DNA of 64,000 nucleotides from an uncultured Bacteroidales bacterium (GTDB taxonomy: Bacteria > Bacteroidota > Bacteroidia > Bacteroidales > P3). Positions 43,366 through 51,152 of the stretch are shown here, in pieces (position 1 is the stretch's first letter; every line of letters begins with the position of its first letter). The notes under the pieces are model-generated. The model saw only the letters and a program-made list of their open reading frames with translations, was not told the DNA's origin and did not search any database. The position numbers were made by a program, and so were the translations under genes. Location: assembly GCA_910578275.1 (NCBI GenBank), contig CAJTPR010000005.1, forward strand, positions 79,492 to 143,491, read 5' to 3'.

Positions 43366-45828
43366 ATGAAAGTAGCATACAGTTGGCTTAAGCAATACGC
43401 CGATTTCGATTTGAACGTGGATGAGGTTTCACGCCTCCTTACCGATTGCGGACTGGAGATAGATGCCGTGGAAGAAGTGGAAAGTATCCGGGGCGGATTG
43501 AAAGGTGTCGTGACCGGAAAGGTGCTTACGTGCGAACCGCATCCCGATTCCGATCATTTGCATGTCACCACCGTGGATACGGGAGAATCCGAGCCGCTTC
43601 CCATCGTGTGCGGGGCGGCCAACGTGGCGGCGGGCCAGAAGGTGATCGTGGCCACGGTAGGCGCGGTGTTGTACGACGGGGAAGAGTGTTTCACGATCAA
43701 AAAGGCCAAGTTGCGCGGCTGTCCGTCTTGCGGCATGATTTGCGCGGAAGACGAGATAGGCGTGGGAAAGAGTCATGACGGGATCATGGTCTTGCCGGAA
43801 GATACGCCCGTGGGCATGCCCGCCGCCGAGTATTTCAATCTTCAGAGCGAGACGGTCTTTGAAATAGGGCTCACTCCCAACCGTTCCGATGCCACTTCGC
43901 ATATCGGCGTGGCGCGTGACTTGGCCGCGCTTGAAACCATCCGGAACAATCATCCCGTCAAGCTTGCATATCCTTCGGTGGAGGCATTCGAGGAAGGAAC
44001 GGGATCTTGCGTGGACGTGGAGGTGCTCGATAAGGTCGGTTGCCCCCGGTATGGCGGGCTTTGCATTAAGGACGTCCGGGTCGGACCTTCCCCCGAATGG
44101 TTGCAGAAAAGGCTTTTGAGCGTGGGGCTTCGTCCTGTCAACAACGTGGTGGACGTGACCAATTTCGTGCTGATGGAGACCGGTCAGCCCATGCATGCTT
44201 TCGACATGGCCAAGATAAAGGGGCGCAAGATCGTGGTCCGTCCTGCCAAGGAAGGGGAAACGATGGTGACGTTGGACGGTGTGGAACGCAAATTGAGCGC
44301 GCAAAACCTCATGATTTGCAATGAAAGCGAACCGATGTGCATCGCGGGCGTCTTCGGTGGCTTGGACGCGGGCGTGAGCCTGACGACGACCGAAGTGTTC
44401 CTAGAAAGCGCGTATTTCAATCCTGTCAGCATACGCAAGACGGCGCGCGAGCACGGACTCAACACCGACGCCTCGTTCCGTTACGAGCGCGGGGCCGATC
44501 CCGATATTTGCATCTATGCGCTCAAGCGGGCGGCATTGTTGTTGGCGGAAGTGGCGGGCGCCCGGGTGGCGAGCGGCATCATCGATCGTTATCCCGAACC
44601 GATAGTAAGGCCGCAAGTGGAATTCACGCTGGAATACCTGGATCGTTTGATAGGGCAGCCCATGGAGGCCGCCGAGGTGAAACGGGTTCTGGAAGCCTTG
44701 GAAATGCAGGTGGAAATGCAATCCGGAGCCACGGCCCGGGAGACGGTTTACAAGGTGAGGGTTCCGCTCAACAAGACCGACGTGACGCGCCCTGCCGACG
44801 TGGCCGAAGAGTTCTTGCGCATCTACGGATACAACCGTGTCGATTCGGGTAACCGGCTCTCGTTCGGAATGAGGGAAGAAAAGAGCGCCGAAAACGAACG
44901 GGTGGTGACACATGTTTCGGAATTCTTGAGCCACAACGGTTTCGATGAAATCATGAACAATTCGCTTTGTTCGGAAAATTATGTGGAATGGTTCGGCTTG
45001 CAGGACGTGGTGAGGATGATGAATCCGCTGAGCAAGGAAATGAGCGTCATGCGTCCCGATCTCCTGTTCGGCGGGCTTTCGAGCATCATGTTCAACTTGC
45101 ACCACAAGCAGGGGAACTTGCGTTTCTACGAGTTCGGACGCACCTATTCCGCCCTGTCAGGTGCAAGCTCCTCGGCGCCGGTGACGGAGCGTTTCAGGGA
45201 AGAAAACCATCTGGGCTTGTGGTTGTGCGGCAACGACCATGACGAACTTTGGCAGCAAGCCCCCAAGCCGTTCGATTTCTACGCGCTCAAGTCGTATGTG
45301 GAAAAAGTTTGCCGCCTTTTGCGGATCGATACGGCTAGAAGCCGCTGCACGGAACATCAAAGTCCTTGTTTCGCCTATGGCTTGCAGTTGGAACTGGCCG
45401 GAAAACCGGCTGTGAAGTTCGGCGAAGTCCTGCCGTCCGTATGCAGTCGTTTCGATATCAAGGTCCCCGTATTCTATGCCGATTTCGATTGGGACGCGGT
45501 GTTGCGGGCGATGCCTGGAAAAGCGCCCAAGTACAAGGAAGTGAACCGTTTTCCGGAAGTTCGCCGCGACTTGGCGCTTCTGGTGGACAAGACCGTCAAG
45601 TTCTCCCGGATAGAACAAGTGGCGCGCAAGAGTGAAAAAAGCCTGTTGAAGGAAGTTTCCCTCTTTGACGTCTACGAAGGCAAGAACCTGCCCGAAGGCA
45701 AGAAATCGTATGCGGTCAGCTTTATCTTGCAGGAAGAAGGCAAGACCCTTGCCGACAAGCAGATCGAAAAGACGATGGACAGGATTTCCACGGCCTTGCA
45801 GGACGAATTGGGTTGTTCGCTGCGATAA
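43366..45828 (+). CDS. pheT: Phenylalanyl-tRNA synthetase beta subunit
   Basis: An 820-residue subunit that, with PheS, charges tRNA-Phe. The N-terminus (MKVAYSWLKQYADFDLNVDEV) is followed by an EMAP-type tRNA-binding B2 region (GKVLTCEPHPDSDHLHVTTVD, IVCGAANVAAGQKV), a B3/B4 editing domain around residues 210-390 (AFDMAKIKGRKIVVRPA), a B5 domain (VEFTLEYLDRLIGQ), the synthetase-like core (YNRVDS, NPLSKEMSVMRPDLL), and a C-terminal anticodon-binding B8 domain (FPEVRRDLALLVDKTVKF). Length and order are normal. pheS is not adjacent. A terminator lies 52 bases after the stop. Confidence 0.97.
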   Translation: MKVAYSWLKQYADFDLNVDEVSRLLTDCGLEIDAVEEVESIRGGLKGVVTGKVLTCEPHPDSDHLHVTTVDTGESEPLPIVCGAANVAAGQKVIVATVGAVLYDGEECFTIKKAKLRGCPSCGMICAEDEIGVGKSHDGIMVLPEDTPVGMPAAEYFNLQSETVFEIGLTPNRSDATSHIGVARDLAALETIRNNHPVKLAYPSVEAFEEGTGSCVDVEVLDKVGCPRYGGLCIKDVRVGPSPEWLQKRLLSVGLRPVNNVVDVTNFVLMETGQPMHAFDMAKIKGRKIVVRPAKEGETMVTLDGVERKLSAQNLMICNESEPMCIAGVFGGLDAGVSLTTTEVFLESAYFNPVSIRKTAREHGLNTDASFRYERGADPDICIYALKRAALLLAEVAGARVASGIIDRYPEPIVRPQVEFTLEYLDRLIGQPMEAAEVKRVLEALEMQVEMQSGATARETVYKVRVPLNKTDVTRPADVAEEFLRIYGYNRVDSGNRLSFGMREEKSAENERVVTHVSEFLSHNGFDEIMNNSLCSENYVEWFGLQDVVRMMNPLSKEMSVMRPDLLFGGLSSIMFNLHHKQGNLRFYEFGRTYSALSGASSSAPVTERFREENHLGLWLCGNDHDELWQQAPKPFDFYALKSYVEKVCRLLRIDTARSRCTEHQSPCFAYGLQLELAGKPAVKFGEVLPSVCSRFDIKVPVFYADFDWDAVLRAMPGKAPKYKEVNRFPEVRRDLALLVDKTVKFSRIEQVARKSEKSLLKEVSLFDVYEGKNLPEGKKSYAVSFILQEEGKTLADKQIEKTMDRISTALQDELGCSLR

Positions 45829-45880
45829 ATATGCGAGCGCGTCGGGTTGCGCGTCCTTGATTCTTTCCCGTGAACGGGCG

Positions 45881-45908
45881 AGGCGGCCGGGTTTCCGGTC
45901 GCCTTTTT
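45881..45908 (+). terminator. Terminator of pheT
   Basis: Ten-base stem AGGCGGCCGG (45881-45890) with 45895-45904, one G-T pair, loop GTTT, then five Ts. Confidence 0.8.
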
Positions 45909-45956
45909 CATGCGGGTCCATATCCTCGGTCCGGCAAGATGTCGGGCGTAGTCAAG

Positions 45957-46000
45957 ATGACTTGTTCACCCCGGCAAAGCCCATAAATCCTTGGTTTGTG
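45957..46000 (+). repeat. Degenerate copy of the 78-bp repeat core, upstream of the riboswitch
   Basis: By hand alignment, 30 of 40 positions match the core of the four tandem units at 46356-46666, including the blocks GGCAAAG and AATCCTTGG. It lies between the pheT terminator and the riboswitch promoter. This indicates a dispersed repeat family. Confidence 0.6.
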
Positions 46001-46059
46001 TATTAGGATTTTTTAAGTCGTTGTTTTTCAGTCAGATTTTTGATATTTGAAAATTTGCG

Positions 46060-46067
46060 TACTTTCG
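46060..46067 (+). promoter_or_regulatory. -7-like element TACTTTCG of the corrinoid operon
   Basis: TAnnTTTG with one mismatch, just before the riboswitch aptamer. Upstream TTTG motifs at 46039-46042 and 46046-46049 are candidates for the -33 element. Confidence 0.45.
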
Positions 46068-46069
46068 TG

Positions 46070-46252
46070 GCGGCTTTTTGGTCAAGGCGAAAAGGTAAGG
46101 CCTTGATAATTAGGAACACGGTGTGAATCCGTGACAGTACCCTCTACTGTGATTCTCGTTGAAGCCGGGCAATAGGTCACTGTGTCGCATGAAAACCGGC
46201 ATGGGAAGGCGTCCGGGGGAGAGATAAGTCAGGAGACTAGCCAAAGCGAGCA
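46070..46252 (+). promoter_or_regulatory. Cobalamin riboswitch
   Basis: Conserved aptamer parts appear in order: ATTAGGAACACGGTGTGAAT (from 46109), then CCGTGACAGTACC, CTACTGTG, TTGAAGCC (46159-46166), GGTCACTG, ATGGGAAGG (46201-46209) and the B12 box AAGTCAGGAGACTAGCC (46226-46242). The outer P1 stem can form between CTTTTTGGTC (about 46074-46083) and GACTAGCCAAAG (46235-46246). The regulated operon begins with btuB at 46681, which agrees with cobalamin repression. Which segment is the expression platform is unclear, because about 430 bases of repeats lie between aptamer and gene. Confidence 0.93.
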
Positions 46253-46355
46253 TGGCTTTCATTCTTCCGGGGAAAGGGGGAGGAAAGCACGGAGGGACGC
46301 CGTTCTTGCGTTCCTGTTTCCGGAAATGTTCTCATAGGGTCCGAAAGTCAGTTGA

Positions 46356-46666
46356 GCTTTCATCCGACGTTTTATTCGCCTCGGCAAAGTCCAGGAATCC
46401 TTGGCCTCTGCGCTCGGCTTCAGTAAAACGTTGGCTTTCATCCGACGTTTTATTCGCCTCGGCAAAGTCCAAGAATCCTTGGCCTCTGCGCTCGGCTTCA
46501 GTAAAACGTTGGCTTTCATCCGACGTTTTATTCGCCTCGGCAAAGTCCAGGAATCCTTGGCCTCTGCGCTCGGCTTCAGTAAAACGTTGGCTTTCATCCG
46601 ACGTTTTATTCGCCTCGGCAAAGTCCAAGAATCCTTGGCCTCTGCGCTCGGCTTCAGTAAAACGTT
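46356..46666 (+). repeat. Four 78-bp tandem repeats between riboswitch and btuB
   Basis: Units start at 46356, 46434, 46512 and 46590; the last is trimmed at its 3' edge. Units 1 and 3 read CCAGGAATCC and units 2 and 4 CCAAGAATCC at the same place, so the array probably arose by doubling a 156-bp pair. At each unit junction AAAACGTTGG can pair with CCGACGTTTT around CTTTCAT, giving three identical hairpins. Because 78 is a multiple of three, several frames stay open through the array, but no protein family is seen. The stretch 46253-46355 before it shows nothing else I can identify. Confidence 0.92.
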
Positions 46667-46680
46667 CAATTTGATTCGAG

Positions 46681-48702
46681 ATGGTTGACAGGATCCTTGT
46701 CGTCGTTTTCTTTCTTGCTTGCGGCTTGCTTCCGGCAGTTCGCCTTTCGGCGCAGGAGCAGGCACCGCGCGGGGAGGATTCGGTAAGCCGGCACTACTAT
46801 CTGGACGAAGTGGTGATTTCCGCTCCGTCGAAGGAAATCATCCGGCCGCAGAAGTTGGACGGAAAGGTGTTGGAACGCCTCAACAGTCTTTCGGTGGCAG
46901 ATGCCATCCGTTTCTTTTCCGGCGTGCAGATCAAGGACTACGGCGGGGTGGGAGGCATCAAGACCGTCAATATACGCAGCATGGGAACCAACCAGATGGG
47001 CGTTTACTACAACGGCATCCAGTTGGGCAACGCCCAGAACGGGCAAATAGACTTGGGCAAGTTCTCGTTGGAAAACATAGACGAGATCGCGCTCTACAAC
47101 GGACAGAAAAGCGATATATTCCAAAGCGCGCGCGAGTTCGGTTCCTCCGGCAGTATTTATCTCAACAATCGTCGTCCCGGATTCGAGGAAGGCAGGAACT
47201 TTCATCTCCGGGCGGCCATGAAGACCGGATCGTTCGCGTTGGTGAACCCTTCCTTGCTCATGGAATACAAGGTGGGCGAGAAGTTCAACGTGTCGATGAA
47301 CGCCGAGGTGCTCAACTCCGATGGCAAGTACAAGTTCCGCTATCGCAGGCGCACGCCTTCGGGCGACCTGGCTTACGACACGACGGCGGTGCGTCAAAAC
47401 GGCGACATCAACGCCGTGCGCGTGGAAGCGGGGCTGCAACACTATTATTCCAACACGGGATGCTGGAAGTTCCAGGCCTATCACTACAATTCCGAACGCG
47501 GCGTGCCGGGCGCGATCGTCAACAATGTCTGGCGGCGCGGGGAACGGCTTTGGGACCGCAACAGTTTCGTGCAGGCTTCTTTCCAGGACGAGTTTTTCGA
47601 CCGCTGGCAGTTGCGCCTCAACGCCAAGTACGCTTACGACTACACGCATTACGTGAACAACGACGACAAGCTGGTTCGCTCCGACAACGTCTATGTGCAA
47701 CGCGAGGCATACGCTTCGTTGGCCAACAAGCTGGAGGTTTTCCGCTGGTGGGACGTTTCGCTGGCCTACGACTTCCAGTGGAACGGCATGGAGGAATACA
47801 TGGACGTGAGCCGTTTTTCGCACTACTTGGCGGCGGCCACGGCGATGAACCTTTTCGACCATGTGAAAATACAGGCCTCCGTGCTGGGTACTTTCGTCAA
47901 CGAGGAGGCTTCACGCCGCCACAAGGCTCCCGACAAACGCAAGGTCACGCCCGGCTTGTTCCTTTCCTACCAGCCTTTCAGGCGCATAGGATTGGTCGTC
48001 AGCGCGTTCTACAAGCAAGCCTATCGTTATCCCACGTTCAACGACCTTTACTATACCGACATGGGCAACGCCTCCTTGGAACCGGAACTGGCCATCCAGC
48101 ACGATGTGGGTGTCGGTTATTCCCTGGAACGTAAAAAAGGCGTGTTCCGTCAATTCGAGATCAAGGCGGACTATTATTACAACCGCGTAAAGGACAAGAT
48201 CGTGGCCTATCCCAAAGGGCAACAGTTCCGTTGGACGATGCTCAATCTGGGCATGGTGAAAATCAACGGCGTGGATGTGTCTTCGCGTTTCATGCTGCAA
48301 TTCCCGCATCAATGGTCGTTGACAGGCACGTTGCAGTATACGTATCAGACGGCCGTGGACGTTACCGATCCCGCCGACACCTATTACGGCGACCAGATTC
48401 CCTACATTCCTTGGCATAGCGGTTCGGTGACGGGCATGCTGGCATGGCGCAACTATGCGCTCAACTACGGCTTCATCTATGTCGGGAAACGTTACAATCA
48501 GCAGGAGAACATAGTGTATAACTACACACAGCCGTGGTACACGCACGATCTTTCGCTCTCGGGGGCGTGGAAAATAAGGAAAAAGGTGCTCTTGAAAGCC
48601 ACGTTGGAGGTGAACAACCTGCTTTCGCAGGACTACGACGTGATACTCAATTACCCGATGCCCGGGCGGAATTACCGTATCTCGCTGGTTGTTGAATATT
48701 GA
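46681..48702 (+). CDS. btuB: BtuB-like TonB-dependent corrinoid receptor
   Basis: A 673-residue outer-membrane transporter for vitamin B12-type corrinoids. The signal peptide (about residues 1-25, ending RLSAQ) is followed by a possible TonB box and plug domain (YYLDEVVISAP, DAIRFFSGVQIKDYGGVGGIKTVNIRSMGTNQMGVYYNG), then the 22-strand barrel that ends in an aromatic residue (NYRISLVVEY). It has no SusC-type carboxypeptidase-like N-terminal extension. Corrinoid specificity rests on the upstream cobalamin riboswitch and the BtuG-like genes downstream. It is first in a tight operon; the next gene starts 3 bases after the stop. Confidence 0.93.
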   Translation: MVDRILVVVFFLACGLLPAVRLSAQEQAPRGEDSVSRHYYLDEVVISAPSKEIIRPQKLDGKVLERLNSLSVADAIRFFSGVQIKDYGGVGGIKTVNIRSMGTNQMGVYYNGIQLGNAQNGQIDLGKFSLENIDEIALYNGQKSDIFQSAREFGSSGSIYLNNRRPGFEEGRNFHLRAAMKTGSFALVNPSLLMEYKVGEKFNVSMNAEVLNSDGKYKFRYRRRTPSGDLAYDTTAVRQNGDINAVRVEAGLQHYYSNTGCWKFQAYHYNSERGVPGAIVNNVWRRGERLWDRNSFVQASFQDEFFDRWQLRLNAKYAYDYTHYVNNDDKLVRSDNVYVQREAYASLANKLEVFRWWDVSLAYDFQWNGMEEYMDVSRFSHYLAAATAMNLFDHVKIQASVLGTFVNEEASRRHKAPDKRKVTPGLFLSYQPFRRIGLVVSAFYKQAYRYPTFNDLYYTDMGNASLEPELAIQHDVGVGYSLERKKGVFRQFEIKADYYYNRVKDKIVAYPKGQQFRWTMLNLGMVKINGVDVSSRFMLQFPHQWSLTGTLQYTYQTAVDVTDPADTYYGDQIPYIPWHSGSVTGMLAWRNYALNYGFIYVGKRYNQQENIVYNYTQPWYTHDLSLSGAWKIRKKVLLKATLEVNNLLSQDYDVILNYPMPGRNYRISLVVEY

Positions 48703-48705
48703 CCG

Positions 48706-49893
48706 ATGCCGGAAATGAAAAGGAAACGACTCCTCTCATGGCTCTGCCTCGTGCCGTTGCTGTTTGCCGCTTGCCGCAAGGACGAGATCGTCGTGCCCGC
48801 CGAGTACGAACTCTTGCCGCTTCCGGTAAGGACGGAGGCCGGTTTCGCCCCCGACGAACCGATCGGCATGTACCTGCTCAACGAGGGCAACATGGGAAGC
48901 AACAAGGCTTCGATCGATTACGTGGATTTCGTGAACGGCTGTTACGTGCGCAATATCTACGCCGGGCGTAATCCGTCCGTCGTCAAGGAACTGGGCGACG
49001 TGGGCAATGACATCCAGGTTTACGGGAGCAAGCTCTACGCGGTCATCAATTGTTCGCACAAGGTGGAAGTGATGGACGCGCGGACGTGCGTACGTGTCGG
49101 GCAGATAGACATTCCCAATTGCCGCTATATCCGTTTTTCGTGCGGCAAGGCCTACGTTTCGGCCTATGTCGGTCCGGTTTCGATGGATCCCGACGCGCAA
49201 CCGGGCGCGGTGTTCGAGATAGATACCGCCACGCTTTCGGTAACCGGCCAGGTTACGGTGGGCTATCAGCCCGACGAACTGGACATATCGGGCGAATATG
49301 TCTACGTGGCCAATTCCGGAGGCTATCGCGCTCCGGACTACGATCATACGGTTTCGGTGGTGGAACGCCAGGCGATGAGGCAGGTGCGCAAGATTGCCGT
49401 GGGACCGAACCTGAACGGCTTGCGAAAGGATCGTTACGGCAGGTTGTGGGTCAGTTCGCACGGCGATTACGGAAAAAGGCCGTCCCGCCTCTATCTGTTG
49501 GCGGAGAAAGACGGATTGTCCCGGGAAATGGCGGTGAGTGACACGTTCGATCTGCCTTGCCACCGTTTCACGATAGCGGGCGATTCGCTCTATTATTGCG
49601 GCCTTTCAAGGACCGGCCCGGACGAGGCGGACCGCGTTTCCTACGGTATCGTGGACGTGCGTACCATGCAGCATGCCGCTTCCTTTATCACCGACGGTAC
49701 CGAACGCGAGATCAAGACGCCTTACGGAATAGCCGTGAACCCGTATGACGGCGACATTTTCGTTACCGATGCCAGGAATTACGTTTCCAGCGGCGTGTTG
49801 CACTGCTACGGAAAAGACGGCAAGCGGAAATGGAGCGTGCGTACGGGCGACATACCGGCGCACATGGTTTTCATTTACAAGAAAAACGGATGA
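48706..49893 (+). CDS. BtuG-like beta-propeller surface lipoprotein
   Basis: A 395-residue lipoprotein; ATG 48715 is an equally good start (MKRKRLLSWLCLVPLLFAAC). The lipobox LFAAC is followed by RKDE, resembling the acidic lipoprotein export signal of surface lipoproteins in Bacteroidetes. The body is a YncE/DUF5074-like propeller (YLLNEGNMGSNKASIDYVDF, IQVYGSKLYAVINCSHKVEVMD, VGYQPDELDISGEYVYVANSGG, GLRKDRYGRLWVSSHGDY, PYGIAVNPYDGDIFVTDARNY). BtuG proteins of Bacteroides bind cobalamin very tightly on the surface and hand it to BtuB; position next to btuB supports that role. Its stop overlaps the next start as ATGA. Confidence 0.85.
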   Translation: MPEMKRKRLLSWLCLVPLLFAACRKDEIVVPAEYELLPLPVRTEAGFAPDEPIGMYLLNEGNMGSNKASIDYVDFVNGCYVRNIYAGRNPSVVKELGDVGNDIQVYGSKLYAVINCSHKVEVMDARTCVRVGQIDIPNCRYIRFSCGKAYVSAYVGPVSMDPDAQPGAVFEIDTATLSVTGQVTVGYQPDELDISGEYVYVANSGGYRAPDYDHTVSVVERQAMRQVRKIAVGPNLNGLRKDRYGRLWVSSHGDYGKRPSRLYLLAEKDGLSREMAVSDTFDLPCHRFTIAGDSLYYCGLSRTGPDEADRVSYGIVDVRTMQHAASFITDGTEREIKTPYGIAVNPYDGDIFVTDARNYVSSGVLHCYGKDGKRKWSVRTGDIPAHMVFIYKKNG

Positions 49894-51152
49894 TGGAAAA
49901 TACGGGACATGCCTGGTTGCCTCTTTTGTTTTTAGGTCTGGCCGCGGCTTTTTGTTCGTGCAAGGAAGAAATACCGATGGTCAGTCTCGGCATAGACGAC
50001 CGGTACGCGGTGGCGCGCATGCAGGCCTTGGTGCTGCATCCCCGGTTCGACGGGGATGGCTACCTCTGGACGATGCCCGACAGCGCGGGCGATGAAACCG
50101 TCGTTTCCACCAGCCGCGACTTCGTCTTTTGCAAGGCGGTGCCGGGCGAATACGACCTTCGCTTGCGAATAGAAGACAAGACGAATCCTTACGTGCACGA
50201 CGTGCATATCGTCGTGTGGGAGGAAGAAGTGGCTTACAGCCGCTATATCGCCAAGGTGTACGAATATTGTCCGGCGCCGGGGCAGTTCGTGAACGTGATG
50301 CCCGAATACGAGCCGGGAAACACCTATGCCGACATGCTCGAAAAGGCGGAAGAATCCATTTCGGGCACGAACGACGGGATGGTCTCGCTGGGGGCTTTCG
50401 GCGGTTACATCACTTTCGGCTTCGACCACAGCGTGGTGAACGTGCCGGGCGAATACGACTTCAAGATACTGGGCAATGCGTTTTATGCTTCCGAAACGCC
50501 GGATCCCGACGACCCGTATTCGGGCGGAAGCGCCGAGCCGGGCATCGTCATGGTCTCGTTCGACCGGAATGGCAACGGCATTCCGGACGACGAGTGGTAC
50601 GAGTTGGCGGGTAGCGAATACTACAAGCCGCAGACCAAGCATGGCTATCGGATAACCTATCATCGTCCCGATCCGCTCAAACCCGCCACACCCGACGAGC
50701 GGAATCCCTCCGTCACGGATACTTCCTATATCCGCTTTACGGACAACGAGGGCGGCACGGGGCATGTCGCCAAGGTCGTTTTTTACAATCAGGAATATTT
50801 TCCGTGCTGGGTGAACGAGGCAAGCCTCACGTTCGGCGGCACCAAATTGGCGGACAATGCCGTGGATGAGAGCGGAAACGGCAGTGGCTACGTGCAGCAT
50901 GCCTACGACTGGGGCTATGTGGACAATCATCCCAACGGAGTGCGGGACAAGTCCAGTTTCGATATCGGTTGGGCGGTAGACGGGAACGGCTACCCCGTGG
51001 ATCTTCCTTGCATCGATTTCGTGCGCGTATATACGGGTGTGAGCCAGTCTTGCGGTTGGCTGGGAGAAATATCCACCGAGGTATCGCGGGCGGAAGACTT
51101 GCATGTGGAAGAACGATTACGGGACGGACGGATGAAAAACGACGAACGATGA
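49890..51152 (+). CDS. Surface-type lipoprotein of the corrinoid operon
   Basis: A 420-residue lipoprotein. Start ATG 49890 overlaps the previous stop by four bases; ATG 49893 is possible. The signal ends AAAFCSC, and the following KEE is a strong match to the K-(D/E)-(D/E) surface lipoprotein signal. A short PKD-like segment (residues 30-110) is followed by a conserved domain with GAFGGYITFGFDHSVVN, GNAFYASETPDPDDPYSGGSAEPG and VSFDRNGNGIPDDEWYELAGSEYY. The DRNGNGIPDD loop looks calcium-binding. Proteins of this kind are, as far as I recall, common in Bacteroidetes B12 loci, but I cannot give a biochemical role. Possibly an accessory corrinoid binder. Coupled by ATGA to the next gene. Confidence 0.8.
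   Translation: MMENTGHAWLPLLFLGLAAAFCSCKEEIPMVSLGIDDRYAVARMQALVLHPRFDGDGYLWTMPDSAGDETVVSTSRDFVFCKAVPGEYDLRLRIEDKTNPYVHDVHIVVWEEEVAYSRYIAKVYEYCPAPGQFVNVMPEYEPGNTYADMLEKAEESISGTNDGMVSLGAFGGYITFGFDHSVVNVPGEYDFKILGNAFYASETPDPDDPYSGGSAEPGIVMVSFDRNGNGIPDDEWYELAGSEYYKPQTKHGYRITYHRPDPLKPATPDERNPSVTDTSYIRFTDNEGGTGHVAKVVFYNQEYFPCWVNEASLTFGGTKLADNAVDESGNGSGYVQHAYDWGYVDNHPNGVRDKSSFDIGWAVDGNGYPVDLPCIDFVRVYTGVSQSCGWLGEISTEVSRAEDLHVEERLRDGRMKNDER

Noticed and set aside
40465..43395. 976-codon open frame antisense to sdhA and sdhB
   Set aside because: The plus strand holds two highly conserved enzymes with full motifs; the antisense frame is open because of GC-rich codon bias and has no recognisable family sequence.
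46252..46674. 140-codon frame directly after the riboswitch, and antisense frames through the 78-bp repeats (46259-46765)
   Set aside because: A 78-bp period keeps several frames open on both strands. No start context or protein family is seen, so I treat the region as non-coding leader, though a repeat peptide cannot be fully excluded.
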